Positions 46,887 to 59,297 of a DNA stretch of 64,000 nt are shown in pieces. This stretch comes from Cinclus cinclus. Lineage: Eukaryota; Chordata; Aves; Passeriformes; Cinclidae. The notes below the pieces were generated by a model. The model had not been told where the DNA came from. It saw only the letters and a program-made list of their open reading frames with translations, and ran no database searches. The position numbers were made by a program, and so were the translations under genes. Every line of letters starts with the position of its first letter. Within the stretch, counting starts at the first letter, position 1. Location of the stretch: contig NW_026912207.1 in the NCBI RefSeq assembly GCF_963662255.1, forward strand, positions 143,501-207,500, read 5' to 3'.

Positions 46887-48265
46887 CTCGCAGCGAGCAC
46901 GCTGCTCCTGGCTTTCGCTTCTGCCGCAACGAGCTCGCTACGAGCACTTTTCTTCTCAACCCTCTAGACCATTGCGTTCTGCTTTTCTTGTCTCGTGAAT
47001 GGAGACGGAAAGCTTCTCGGCTACAATCTCGCCTAGAACAACTGCGGCTACACATTAAGCTCGCCCGGAACGCCCTGCTGAAACTTGCCTTCTGGCACCA
47101 CATTCGCGGGGCAGCCGTCTTTCTTCGGCCACCTGCCAAGTGGCCCCATATCGCCGCGCTCGTTGCACTCCGCTTGTCAGATTGGCTTCCCGTGGCGCTG
47201 ATTGCAGCCTGGCCAAATACTCGCGCTGCGGAGAGCTGTCTCGCAGACAATCATGATCCAGCATAGAAATTTGTCCTGCAATGTTCCCCCCTCTTTTCCC
47301 GCATTGTGCTGCTCTGATGAATGCCTTGAGCATGGAACGACTTAAGCCAGCAAGTATTCCTCGCCGGCCACCTCTCGCTGTGCAAGAGGTATGCCGTGGA
47401 CCCTTGGAACGCTGCCAAGCAAAAAGCAGAGCAGTGACCATAAAAGCGAGGAGAGAGCATGCACGAAGCACACTAGTTCTGTCTAGTGCTTTCCGTGCAG
47501 AGAGGCGGCAAAGCTGAATGCCGTGCCAGAGCTTCACTTCTCGCTGGAGCACAGGAAGGCAAGAATGAAGAGGCAGAACACAGCCTTGGTTTCAGCAGCC
47601 TCCGGGGCTGCAAAAGTTCAGCAATAGCTCTGTCAAAGCAGAACTCGGCTGAGAATGCTCTCGCAGCTTGGGAAAGTTAGGCGCAGCTGTTGACCAGCTC
47701 TGCCCGTGGCCACAGGCTGCTTCTTCCACCTTCACTGTGGCAGAGCTTTTGCGGAACAGAGACGGCATTCTTCAAGGGCGTGTTCTCCAAGGTGCTGTGA
47801 AACAGAGCCTAGCACGCTGTCTCGCTGATCCTGGCTTTCGGCAAGCAGGCGTGCCAGACCGCCTACATTCTGCACTCTGGCAGCCTAGTTGCCAGCTTTC
47901 GGCAGCTGCTGTCCTAGCAAGGAAGCTCAGGGAGTCAAAGCCAGTGCCGGGCGGCACCTTTCTGCTTTGCCCGCCTAAGCGGCGCCACGCTCCCTCGGAT
48001 ACTGTGTCCTTTCCCTCTGCACTGCGTCTGCCGAGGTGCTCTCTGCCTCTCGGAGCAGAAGGGCAAAGGACAATGTTTTCCACAGCAGGGTAGAAATGGC
48101 ATTGCTAGCAGGAAAGCTAGATGCCTTGGAACTGTCCCCTTAGCCCTTGCCACTCACTTCAGGCTCGTACGCTGAGCAGAACAGCCTGCTGTTCTGAAGC
48201 TTCGCTGGCTGCCGTTCGTGCCCAGACGCGATTTCCTTCCCAAGGAGGCGAAGCGCCGTCTACTT
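46887..48265 (+). repeat. Satellite unit 35
   Basis: Core haplotype G-A-C-G-C-C-A-T-C-A-G. Differs from unit 42 only by C290 in that unit. Confidence 0.95.
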
Positions 48266-49644
48266 CTCGCAGCGAGCACGCTGCTCCTGGCTTTCGCTTC
48301 TGCCGCAACGAGCTCGCTACGAGCACTTTTCTTCTCAACCCTCTAGACCATTGCGTTCTGCTTTTCTTGTCTCGTGAATGGAGACGGAAAGCTTCTCGGC
48401 TACAATCTCGCCTAGAACAACTGCGGCTACACATTAAGCTCGCCCGGAACGCCCTGCTGAAACTTGCCTTCTGGCACCACATTCGCGGGGCAGCCGTCTT
48501 TCTTCGGCCACCTGCCAAGTGGCCCCATATCGCCGCGCTCGTTGCACTCCGCTTGTCAGATTGGCTTCCCGTGGCGCTGATTGCAGCCTGGCCAAATACT
48601 AGCGCTGCGGAGAGCTGTCTCGCAGACAATCATGTTCCAGCATAGAAATTTGTCCTGCAATGTTCCCCCCTCTTTTCCCGCATTGTGCTGCTCTGATGAA
48701 TGCCTTGAGCATGGAACGACTTAAGCCAGCAAGTATTCCTCGCCGGCCACCTCTCGCTGTGCAAGAGGTATGCCGTGGAGCCTTGGAACGCTGCCAAGCA
48801 AAAAGCAGAGCAGTGACCATAAAAGCGAGGAGAGAGCATGCACGAAGCACACTAGTTCTGTCTAGTGCTTTCCGTGCAGAGAGGCGGCAAAGCTGAATGC
48901 CGTGCCAGAGCTTCACTTCTCGCTGGAGCACAGGAAGGCAAGAATGAAGAGGCAGAACACAGCCTTGGTTTCAGCAGCCTCCGGGGCTGCAAAAGTTCAG
49001 CAATAGCTCTGTCAAAGCAGAACTCGGCTGAGAATGCTCTCGCAGCTTGGGAAAGTTAGGCGCAGCTGTTGACCAGCTCTGCCCGTGGCCACAGGCTGCT
49101 TCTTCCACCTTCACTGTGGCAGAGCTTTTGCGGAACAGAGAGGGCATTCTTCAAGGGCGTGTTCTCCAAGGTGCTGTGCAACAGAGCCTAGCACGCTGTC
49201 TCGCTGATCCTGGCTTTCGGCAAGCAGGCGTGCCAGACCGCCTACATTCTGCACTCTGGCAGCCTAGTTGCCAGCTTTCGGCAGCTGCTGTCCTAGCAAG
49301 GAAGCTCAGGGAGTCAAAGCCAGTGCCGGGCGGCACCTTTCTGCTTTGCCCGCCTAAGCGGCGCCACGCTCCCTCGGATACTGTGTCCTTTCCCTCTGCA
49401 CTGCGTCTGCCGAGGTGCTCTCTGCCTCTCGGAGCAGAAGAGCAAAGGACAATGTTTTCCACAGCAGGGTAGAAATGGCATTGCTAGCAGGAAAGCTAGA
49501 TGCCTTGGAACTGTCCCCTTAGCCCTTGCCACTCACTTCAGGCTCGTACGCTGAGCAGAACAGCCTGCTGTTCTGAAGCTTCGCTGGCTGCCGTTCGTGC
49601 CCAGACGCGATTTCCTTCCCAAGGAGGCGAAGCGCCGTCTACTT
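48266..49644 (+). repeat. Satellite unit 36, start of the A1176 run
   Basis: Core haplotype G-T-C-G-G-G-C-T-C-A-G with A1176. Also has A336, otherwise seen only in alpha units of the left domain, but without C341, T415 or T502; this is either a recurrent change or a short conversion tract. Confidence 0.95.
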
Positions 49645-51023
49645 CTCGCAGCGAGCACGCTGCTCCTGGCTTTCGCTTCTGCCGCAACGAGCTCGCTACG
49701 AGCACTTTTCTTCTCAACCCTCTAGACCATTGCGTTCTGCTTTTCTTGTCTCGTGAATGGAGACGGAAAGCTTCTCGGCTACAATCTCGCCTAGAACAAC
49801 TGCGGCTACACATTAAGCTCGCCCGGAACGCCCTGCTGAAACTTGCCTTCTGGCACCACATTCGCGGGGCAGCCGTCTTTCTTCGGCCACCTGCCAAGTG
49901 GCCCCATATCGCCGCGCTCGTTGCACTCCGCTTGTCAGATTGGCTTCCCGTGGCGCTGATTGCAGCCTGGCCAAATACTCGCGCTGCGGAGAGCTGTCTC
50001 GCAGACAATCATGTTCCAGCATAGAAATTTGTCCTGCAATGTTCCCCCCTCTTTTCCCGCATTGTGCTGCTCTGATGAATGCCTTGAGCATGGAACGACT
50101 TAAGCCAGCAAGTATTCCTCGCCGGCCACCTCTCGCTGTGCAAGAGGTATGCCGTGGAGCCTTGGAACGCTGCCAAGCAAAAAGCAGAGCAGTGACCATA
50201 AAAGCGAGGAGAGAGCATGCACGAAGCACACTAGTTCTGTCTAGTGCTTTCCGTGCAGAGAGGCGGCAAAGCTGAATGCCGTGCCAGAGCTTCACTTCTC
50301 GCTGGAGCACAGGAAGGCAAGAATGAAGAGGCAGAACACAGCCTTGGTTTCAGCAGCCTCCGGGGCTGCAAAAGTTCAGCAATAGCTCTGTCAAAGCAGA
50401 ACTCGGCTGAGAATGCTCTCGCAGCTTGGGAAAGTTAGGCGCAGCTGTTGACCAGCTCTGCCCGTGGCCACAGGCTGCTTCTTCCACCTTCACTGTGGCA
50501 GAGCTTTTGCGGAACAGAGAGGGCATTCTTCAAGGGCGTGTTCTCCAAGGTGCTGTGCAACAGAGCCTAGCACGCTGTCTCGCTGATCCTGGCTTTCGGC
50601 AAGCAGGCGTGCCAGACCGCCTACATTCTGCACTCTGGCAGCCTAGTTGCCAGCTTTCGGCAGCTGCTGTCCTAGCAAGGAAGCTCAGGGAGTCAAAGCC
50701 AGTGCCGGGCGGCACCTTTCTGCTTTGCCCGCCTAAGCGGCGCCACGCTCCCTCGGATACTGTGTCCTTTCCCTCTGCACTGCGTCTGCCGAGGTGCTCT
50801 CTGCCTCTCGGAGCAGAAGAGCAAAGGACAATGTTTTCCACGGCAGGGTAGAAATGGCATTGCTAGCAGGAAAGCTAGATGCCTTGGAACTGTCCCCTTA
50901 GCCCTTGCCACTCACTTCAGGCTCGTACGCTGAGCAGAACAGCCTGCTGTTCTGAAGCTTCGCTGGCTGCCGTTCGTGCCCAGACGCGATTTCCTTCCCA
51001 AGGAGGCGAAGCGCCGTCTACTT
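49645..51023 (+). repeat. Satellite unit 37
   Basis: Core haplotype G-T-C-G-G-G-C-T-C-G-G with A1176. T370 is shared with units 36 and 43 within this domain. Confidence 0.95.
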
Positions 51024-52402
51024 CTCGCAGCGAGCACGCTGCTCCTGGCTTTCGCTTCTGCCGCAACGAGCTCGCTACGAGCACTTTTCTTCTCAACCCT
51101 CTAGACCATTGCGTTCTGCTTTTCTTGTCTCGTGAATGGAGACGGAAAGCTTCTCGGCTACAATCTCGCCTAGAACAACTGCGGCTACACATTAAGCTCG
51201 CCCGGAACGCCCTGCTGAAACTTGCCTTCTGGCACCACATTCGCGGGGCAGCCGTCTTTCTTCGGCCACCTGCCAAGTGGCCCCATATCGCCGCGCTCGT
51301 TGCACTCCGCTTGTCAGATTGGCTTCCCGTGGCGCTGATTGCAGCCTGGCCAAATACTCGCGCTGCGGAGAGCTGTCTCGCAGACAATCATGATCCAGCA
51401 TAGAAATTTGTCCTGCAATGTTCCCCCCTCTTTTCCCGCATTGTGCTGCTCTGATGAATGCCTTGAGCATGGAACGACTTAAGCCAGCAAGTATTCCTCG
51501 CCGGCCACCTCTCGCTGTGCAAGAGGTATGCCGTGGAGCCTTGGAACGCTGCCAAGCAAAAAGCAGAGCAGTGACCATAAAAGCGAGGAGAGAGCATGCA
51601 CGAAGCACACTAGTTCTGTCTAGTGCTTTCCGTGCAGAGAGGCGGCAAAGCTGAATGCCGTGCCAGAGCTTCACTTCTCGCTGGAGCACAGGAAGGCAAG
51701 AATGAAGAGGCAGAACACAGCCTTGGTTTCAGCAGCCTCCGGGGCTGCAAAAGTTCAGCAATAGCTCTGTCAAAGCAGAACTCGGCTGAGAATGCTCTCG
51801 CAGCTTGGGAAAGTTAGGCGCAGCTGTTGACCAGCTCTGCCCGTGGCCACAGGCTGCTTCTTCCACCTTCACTGTGGCAGAGCTTTTGCGGAACAGAGAG
51901 GGCATTCTTCAAGGGCGTGTTCTCCAAGGTGCTGTGCAACAGAGCCTAGCACGCTGTCTCGCTGATCCTGGCTTTCGGCAAGCAGGCGTGCCAGACCGCC
52001 TACATTCTGCACTCTGGCAGCCTAGTTGCCAGCTTTCGGCAGCTGCTGTCCTAGCAAGGAAGCTCAGGGAGTCAAAGCCAGTGCCGGGCGGCACCTTTCT
52101 GCTTTGCCCGCCTAAGCGGCGCCACGCTCCCTCGGATACTGTGTCCTTTCCCTCTGCACTGCGTCTGCCGAGGTGCTCTCTGCCTCTCGGAGCAGAAGAG
52201 CAAAGGACAATGTTTTCCACGGCAGGGTAGAAATGGCATTGCTAGCAGGAAAGCTAGATGCCTTGGAACTGTCCCCTTAGCCCTTGCCACTCACTTCAGG
52301 CTCGTACGCTGAGCAGAACAGCCTGCTGTTCTGAAGCTTCGCTGGCTGCCGTTCGTGCCCAGACGCGATTTCCTTCCCAAGGAGGCGAAGCGCCGTCTAC
52401 TT
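51024..52402 (+). repeat. Satellite unit 38
   Basis: Core haplotype G-A-C-G-G-G-C-T-C-G-G with A1176. Last of three adjacent A1176 units. Confidence 0.95.
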
Positions 52403-53781
52403 CTCGCAGCGAGCACGCTGCTCCTGGCTTTCGCTTCTGCCGCAACGAGCTCGCTACGAGCACTTTTCTTCTCAACCCTCTAGACCATTGCGTTCTGCTT
52501 TTCTTGTCTCGTGAATGGAGACGGAAAGCTTCTCGGCTACAATCTCGCCTAGAACAACTGCGGCTACACATTAAGCTCGCCCGGAACGCCCTGCTGAAAC
52601 TTGCCTTCTGGCACCACATTCGCGGGGCAGCCGTCTTTCTTCGGCCACCTGCCAAGTGGCCCCATATCGCCGCGCTCGTTGCACTCCGCTTGTCAGATTG
52701 GCTTCCCGTGGCGCTGATTGCAGCCTGGCCAAATACTCGCGCTGCGGAGAGCTGTCTCGCAGACAATCATGATCCAGCATAGAAATTTGTCCTGCAATGT
52801 TCCCCCCTCTTTTCCCGCATTGTGCTGCTCTGATGAATGCCTTGAGCATGGAACGACTTAAGCCAGCAAGTATTCCTCGCCGGCCACCTCTCGCTGTGCA
52901 AGAGGTATGCCGTGGACCCTTGGAACGCTGCCAAGCAAAAAGCAGAGCAGTGACCATAAAAGCGAGGAGAGAGCATGCACGAAGCACACTAGTTCTGTCT
53001 AGTGCTTTCCGTGCAGAGAGGCGGCAAAGCTGAATGCCGTGCCAGAGCTTCACTTCTCGCTGGAGCACAGGAAGGCAAGAATGAAGAGGCAGAACACAGC
53101 CTTGGTTTCAGCAGCCTCCGGGGCTGCAAAAGTTCAGCAATAGCTCTGTCAAAGCAGAACTCGGCTGAGAATGCTCTCGCAGCTTGGGAAAGTTAGGCGC
53201 AGCTGTTGACCAGCTCTGCCCGTGGCCACAGGCTGCTTCTTCCACCTTCACTGTGGCAGAGCTTTTGCGGAACAGAGAGGGCATTCTTCAAGGGCGTGTT
53301 CTCCAAGGTGCTGTGCAACAGAGCCTAGCACGCTGTCTCGCTGATCCTGGCTTTCGGCAAGCAGGCGTGCCAGACCGCCTACATTCTGCACTCTGGCAGC
53401 CTAGTTGCCAGCTTTCGGCAGCTGCTGTCCTAGCAAGGAAGCTCAGGGAGTCAAAGCCAGTGCCGGGCGGCACCTTTCTGCTTTGCCCGCCTAAGCGGCG
53501 CCACGCTCCCTCGGATACTGTGTCCTTTCCCTCTGCACTGCGTCTGCCGAGGTGCTCTCTGCCTCTCGGAGCAGAAGGGCAAAGGACAATGTTTTCCACA
53601 GCAGGGTAGAAATGGCATTGCTAGCAGGATAGCTAGATGCCTTGGAACTGTCCCCTTAGCCCTTGCCACTCACTTCAGGCTCGTACGCTGAGCAGAACAG
53701 CCTGCTGTTCTGAAGCTTCGCTGGCTGCCGTTCGTGCCCAGACGCCATTTCCTTCCCAAGGAGGCGAAGCGCCGTCTACTT
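52403..53781 (+). repeat. Satellite unit 39
   Basis: Core haplotype G-A-C-G-C-G-C-T-C-A-C. Private T1228 lies in the loop of the 1213-1238 hairpin. Otherwise matches units 23 and 31. Confidence 0.95.
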
Positions 53782-55160
53782 CTCGCAGCGAGCACGCTGC
53801 TCCTGGCTTTCGCTTCTGCCGCAACGAGCTCGCTACGAGCACTTTTCTTCTCAACCCTCTAGACCATTGCGTTCTGCTTTTCTTGTCTCGTGAATGGAGA
53901 CGGAAAGCTTCTCGGCTACAATCTCGCCTAGAACAACTGCGGCTACACATTAAGCTCGCCCGGAACGCCCTGCTGAAACTTGCCTTCTGGCACCACATTC
54001 GCGGGGCAGCCGTCTTTCTTCGGCCACCTGCCAAGTGGCCCCATATCGCCGCGCTCGTTGCACTCCGCTTGTCAGATTGGCTTCCCGTGGCGCTGATTGC
54101 AGCCTGGCCAAATACTCGCGCTGCGGAGAGCTGTCTCGCAGACAATCATGATCCAGCATAGAAATTTGTCCTGCAATGTTCCCCCCTCTTTTCCCGCATT
54201 GTGCTGCTCTGATGAATGCCTTGAGCATGGAACGACTTAAGCCAGCAAGTATTCCTCGCCGGCCACCTCTCGCTGTGCAAGAGGTATGCCGTGGACCCTT
54301 GGAACGCTGCCAAGCAAAAAGCAGAGCAGTGACCATAAAAGCGAGGAGAGAGCATGCACGAAGCACACTAGTTCTGTCTAGTGCTTTCCGTGCAGAGAGG
54401 CGGCAAAGCTGAATGCCGTGCCAGAGCTTCACTTCTCGCTGGAGCACAGGAAGGCAAGAATGAAGAGGCAGAACACAGCCTTGGTTTCAGCAGCCTCCGG
54501 GGCTGCAAAAGTTCAGCAATAGCTCTGTCAAAGCAGAACTCGGCTGAGAATGCTCTCGCAGCTTGGGAAAGTTAGGCGCAGCTGTTGACCAGCTCTGCCC
54601 GTGGCCACAGGCTGCTTCTTCCACCTTCACTGTGGCAGAGCTTTTGCGGAACAGAGACGGCATTCTTCAAGGGCGTGTTCTCCAAGGTGCTGTGAAACAG
54701 AGCCTAGCACGCTGTCTCGCTGATCCTGGCTTTCGGCAAGCAGGCGTGCCAGACCGCCTACATTCTGCACTCTGGCAGCCTAGTTGCCAGCTTTCGGCAG
54801 CTGCTGTCCTAGCAAGGAAGCTCAGGGAGTCAAAGCCAGTGCCGGGCGGCACCTTTCTGCTTTGCCCGCCTAAGCGGCGCCACGCTCCCTCGGATACTGT
54901 GTCCTTTCCCTCTGCACTGCGTCTGCCGAGGTGCTCTGTGCCTCTCGGAGCAGAAGGGCAAAGGACAATGTTTTCCACAGCAGGGTAGAAATGGCATTGC
55001 TAGCAGGAAAGCTAGATGCCTTGGAACTGTCCCCTTAGCCCTTGCCACTCACTTCAGGCTCGTACGCTGAGCAGAACAGCCTGCTGTTCTGAAGCTTCGC
55101 TGGCTGCCGTTCGTGCCCAGACGCCATTTCCTTCCCAAGGAGGCGAAGCGCCGTCTACTT
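53782..55160 (+). repeat. Satellite unit 40
   Basis: Core haplotype G-A-C-G-C-C-A-T-G-A-C. The pair 39-40 resembles pairs 23-24 and 31-32 except for T in place of G at 978. Confidence 0.95.
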
Positions 55161-56539
55161 CTCGCAGCGAGCACGCTGCTCCTGGCTTTCGCTTCTGCCG
55201 CAACGAGCTCGCTACGAGCACTTTTCTTCTCAACCCTCTAGACCATTGCGTTCTGCTTTTCTTGTCTCGTGAATGGAGACGGAAAGCTTCTCGGCTACAA
55301 TCTCGCCTAGAACAACTGCGGCTACACATTAAGCTCGCCCGGAACGCCCTGCTGAAACTTGCCTTCTGGCACCACATTCGCGGGGCAGCCGTCTTTCTTC
55401 GGCCACCTGCCAAGTGGCCCCATATCGCCGCGCTCGTTGCACTCCGCTTGTCAGATTGGCTTCCCGTGGCGCTGATTGCAGCCTGGCCAAATACTCGCGC
55501 TGCGGAGAGCTGTCTCGCAGACAATCATGATCCAGCATAGAAATTTGTCCTGCAATGTTCCCCCCTCTTTTCCCGCATTGTGCTGCTCTGATGAATGCCT
55601 TGAGCATGGAACGACTTAAGCCAGCAAGTATTCCTCGCCGGCCACCTCTCGCTGTGCAAGAGGTATGCCGTGGACCCTTGGAACGCTGCCAAGCAAAAAG
55701 CAGAGCAGTGACCATAAAAGCGAGGAGAGAGCATGCACGAAGCACACTAGTTCTGTCTAGTGCTTTCCGTGCAGAGAGGCGGCAAAGCTGAATGCCGTGC
55801 CAGAGCTTCACTTCTCGCTGGAGCACAGGAAGGCAAGAATGAAGAGGCAGAACACAGCCTTGGTTTCAGCAGCCTCCGGGGCTGCAAAAGTTCAGCAATA
55901 GCTCTGTCAAAGCAGAACTCGGCTGAGAATGCTCTCGCAGCTTGGGAAAGTTAGGCGCAGCTGTTGACCAGCTCTGCCCGTGGCCACAGGCTGCTTCTTC
56001 CACCTTCACTGTGGCAGAGCTTTTGCGGAACAGAGAGGGCATTCTTCAAGGGCGTGTTCTCCAAGGTGCTGTGCAACAGAGCCTAGCACGCTGTCTCGCT
56101 GATCCTGGCTTTCGGCAAGCAGGCGTGCCAGACCGCCTACATTCTGCACTCTGGCAGCCTAGTTGCCAGCTTTCGGCAGCTGCTGTCCTAGCAAGGAAGC
56201 TCAGGGAGTCAAAGCCAGTGCCGGGCGGCACCTTTCTGCTTTGCCCGCCTAAGCGGCGCCACGCTCCCTCGGATACTGTGTCCTTTCCCTCTGCACTGCG
56301 TCTGCCGAGGTGCTCTGTGCCTCTCGGAGCAGAAGGGCAAAGGACAATGTTTTCCACGGCAGGGTAGAAATGGCATTGCTAGCAGGAAAGCTAGATGCCT
56401 TGGAACTGTCCCCTTAGCCCTTGCCACTCACTTCAGGCTCGTACGCTGAGCAGAACAGCCTGCTGTTCTGAAGCTTCGCTGGCTGCCGTTCGTGCCCAGA
56501 CGCGATTTCCTTCCCAAGGAGGCGAAGCGCCGTCTACTT
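55161..56539 (+). repeat. Satellite unit 41
   Basis: Core haplotype G-A-C-G-C-G-C-T-G-G-G. Matches unit 34 except at 1157. Confidence 0.95.
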
Positions 56540-57918
56540 CTCGCAGCGAGCACGCTGCTCCTGGCTTTCGCTTCTGCCGCAACGAGCTCGCTACGAGCAC
56601 TTTTCTTCTCAACCCTCTAGACCATTGCGTTCTGCTTTTCTTGTCTCGTGAATGGAGACGGAAAGCTTCTCGGCTACAATCTCGCCTAGAACAACTGCGG
56701 CTACACATTAAGCTCGCCCGGAACGCCCTGCTGAAACTTGCCTTCTGGCACCACATTCGCGGGGCAGCCGTCTTTCTTCGGCCACCTGCCAAGTGGCCCC
56801 ATATCGCCGCGCTCGTTGCACTCCGCTTCTCAGATTGGCTTCCCGTGGCGCTGATTGCAGCCTGGCCAAATACTCGCGCTGCGGAGAGCTGTCTCGCAGA
56901 CAATCATGATCCAGCATAGAAATTTGTCCTGCAATGTTCCCCCCTCTTTTCCCGCATTGTGCTGCTCTGATGAATGCCTTGAGCATGGAACGACTTAAGC
57001 CAGCAAGTATTCCTCGCCGGCCACCTCTCGCTGTGCAAGAGGTATGCCGTGGACCCTTGGAACGCTGCCAAGCAAAAAGCAGAGCAGTGACCATAAAAGC
57101 GAGGAGAGAGCATGCACGAAGCACACTAGTTCTGTCTAGTGCTTTCCGTGCAGAGAGGCGGCAAAGCTGAATGCCGTGCCAGAGCTTCACTTCTCGCTGG
57201 AGCACAGGAAGGCAAGAATGAAGAGGCAGAACACAGCCTTGGTTTCAGCAGCCTCCGGGGCTGCAAAAGTTCAGCAATAGCTCTGTCAAAGCAGAACTCG
57301 GCTGAGAATGCTCTCGCAGCTTGGGAAAGTTAGGCGCAGCTGTTGACCAGCTCTGCCCGTGGCCACAGGCTGCTTCTTCCACCTTCACTGTGGCAGAGCT
57401 TTTGCGGAACAGAGACGGCATTCTTCAAGGGCGTGTTCTCCAAGGTGCTGTGAAACAGAGCCTAGCACGCTGTCTCGCTGATCCTGGCTTTCGGCAAGCA
57501 GGCGTGCCAGACCGCCTACATTCTGCACTCTGGCAGCCTAGTTGCCAGCTTTCGGCAGCTGCTGTCCTAGCAAGGAAGCTCAGGGAGTCAAAGCCAGTGC
57601 CGGGCGGCACCTTTCTGCTTTGCCCGCCTAAGCGGCGCCACGCTCCCTCGGATACTGTGTCCTTTCCCTCTGCACTGCGTCTGCCGAGGTGCTCTCTGCC
57701 TCTCGGAGCAGAAGGGCAAAGGACAATGTTTTCCACAGCAGGGTAGAAATGGCATTGCTAGCAGGAAAGCTAGATGCCTTGGAACTGTCCCCTTAGCCCT
57801 TGCCACTCACTTCAGGCTCGTACGCTGAGCAGAACAGCCTGCTGTTCTGAAGCTTCGCTGGCTGCCGTTCGTGCCCAGACGCGATTTCCTTCCCAAGGAG
57901 GCGAAGCGCCGTCTACTT
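56540..57918 (+). repeat. Satellite unit 42
   Basis: Core haplotype G-A-C-G-C-C-A-T-C-A-G with private C290. Copy of unit 35 at a 9653-bp offset. Confidence 0.95.
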
Positions 57919-59297
57919 CTCGCAGCGAGCACGCTGCTCCTGGCTTTCGCTTCTGCCGCAACGAGCTCGCTACGAGCACTTTTCTTCTCAACCCTCTAGA
58001 CCATTGCGTTCTGCTTTTCTTGTCTCGTGAATGGAGACGGAAAGCTTCTCGGCTACAATCTCGCCTAGAACAACTGCGGCTACACATTAAGCTCGCCCGG
58101 AACGCCCTGCTGAAACTTGCCTTCTGGCACCACATTCGCGGGGCAGCCGTCTTTCTTCGGCCACCTGCCAAGTGGCCCCATATCGCCGCGCTCGTTGCAC
58201 TCCGCTTGTCAGATTGGCTTCCCGTGGCGCTGATTGCAGCCTGGCCAAATACTCGCGCTGCGGAGAGCTGTCTCGCAGACAATCATGTTCCAGCATAGAA
58301 ATTTGTCCTGCAATGTTCCCCCCTCTTTTCCCGCATTGTGCTGCTCTGATGAATGCCTTGAGCATGGAACGACTTAAGCCAGCAAGTATTCCTCGCCGGC
58401 CACCTCTCGCTGTGCAAGAGGTATGCCGTGGAGCCTTGGAACGCTGCCAAGCAAAAAGCAGAGCAGTGACCATAAAAGCGAGGAGAGAGCATGCACGAAG
58501 CACACTAGTTCTGTCTAGTGCTTTCCGTGCAGAGAGGCGGCAAAGCTGAATGCCGTGCCAGAGCTTCACTTCTCGCTGGAGCACAGGAAGGCAAGAATGA
58601 AGAGGCAGAACACAGCCTTGGTTTCAGCAGCCTCCGGGGCTGCAAAAGTTCAGCAATAGCTCTGTCAAAGCAGAACTCGGCTGAGAATGCTCTCGCAGCT
58701 TGGGAAAGTTAGGCGCAGCTGTTGACCAGCTCTGCCCGTGGCCACAGGCTGCTTCTTCCACCTTCACTGTGGCAGAGCTTTTGCGGAACAGAGAGGGCAT
58801 TCTTCAAGGGCGTGTTCTCCAAGGTGCTGTGCAACAGAGCCTAGCACGCTGTCTCGCTGATCCTGGCTTTCGGCAAGCAGGCGTGCCAGACCGCCTACAT
58901 TCTGCACTCTGGCAGCCTAGTTGCCAGCTTTCGGCAGCTGCTGTCCTAGCAAGGAAGCTCAGGGAGTCAAAGCCAGTGCCGGGCGGCACCTTTCTGCTTT
59001 GCCCGCCTAAGCGGCGCCACGCTCCCTCGGATACTGTGTCCTTTCCCTCTGCACTGCGTCTGCCGAGGTGCTCTCTGCCTCTCGGAGCAGAAGAGCAAAG
59101 GACAATGTTTTCCACAGCAGGGTAGAAATGGCATTGCTAGCAGGAAAGCTAGATGCCTTGGAACTGTCCCCTTAGCCCTTGCCACTCACTTCAGGCTCGT
59201 ACGCTGAGCAGAACAGCCTGCTGTTCTGAAGCTTCGCTGGCTGCCGTTCGTGCCCAGACGCGATTTCCTTCCCAAGGAGGCGAAGCGCCGTCTACTT
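57919..59297 (+). repeat. Satellite unit 43
   Basis: Core haplotype G-T-C-G-G-G-C-T-C-A-G with A1176. Matches unit 36 except at 336; the only A1176 unit outside 36-38. Confidence 0.95.
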
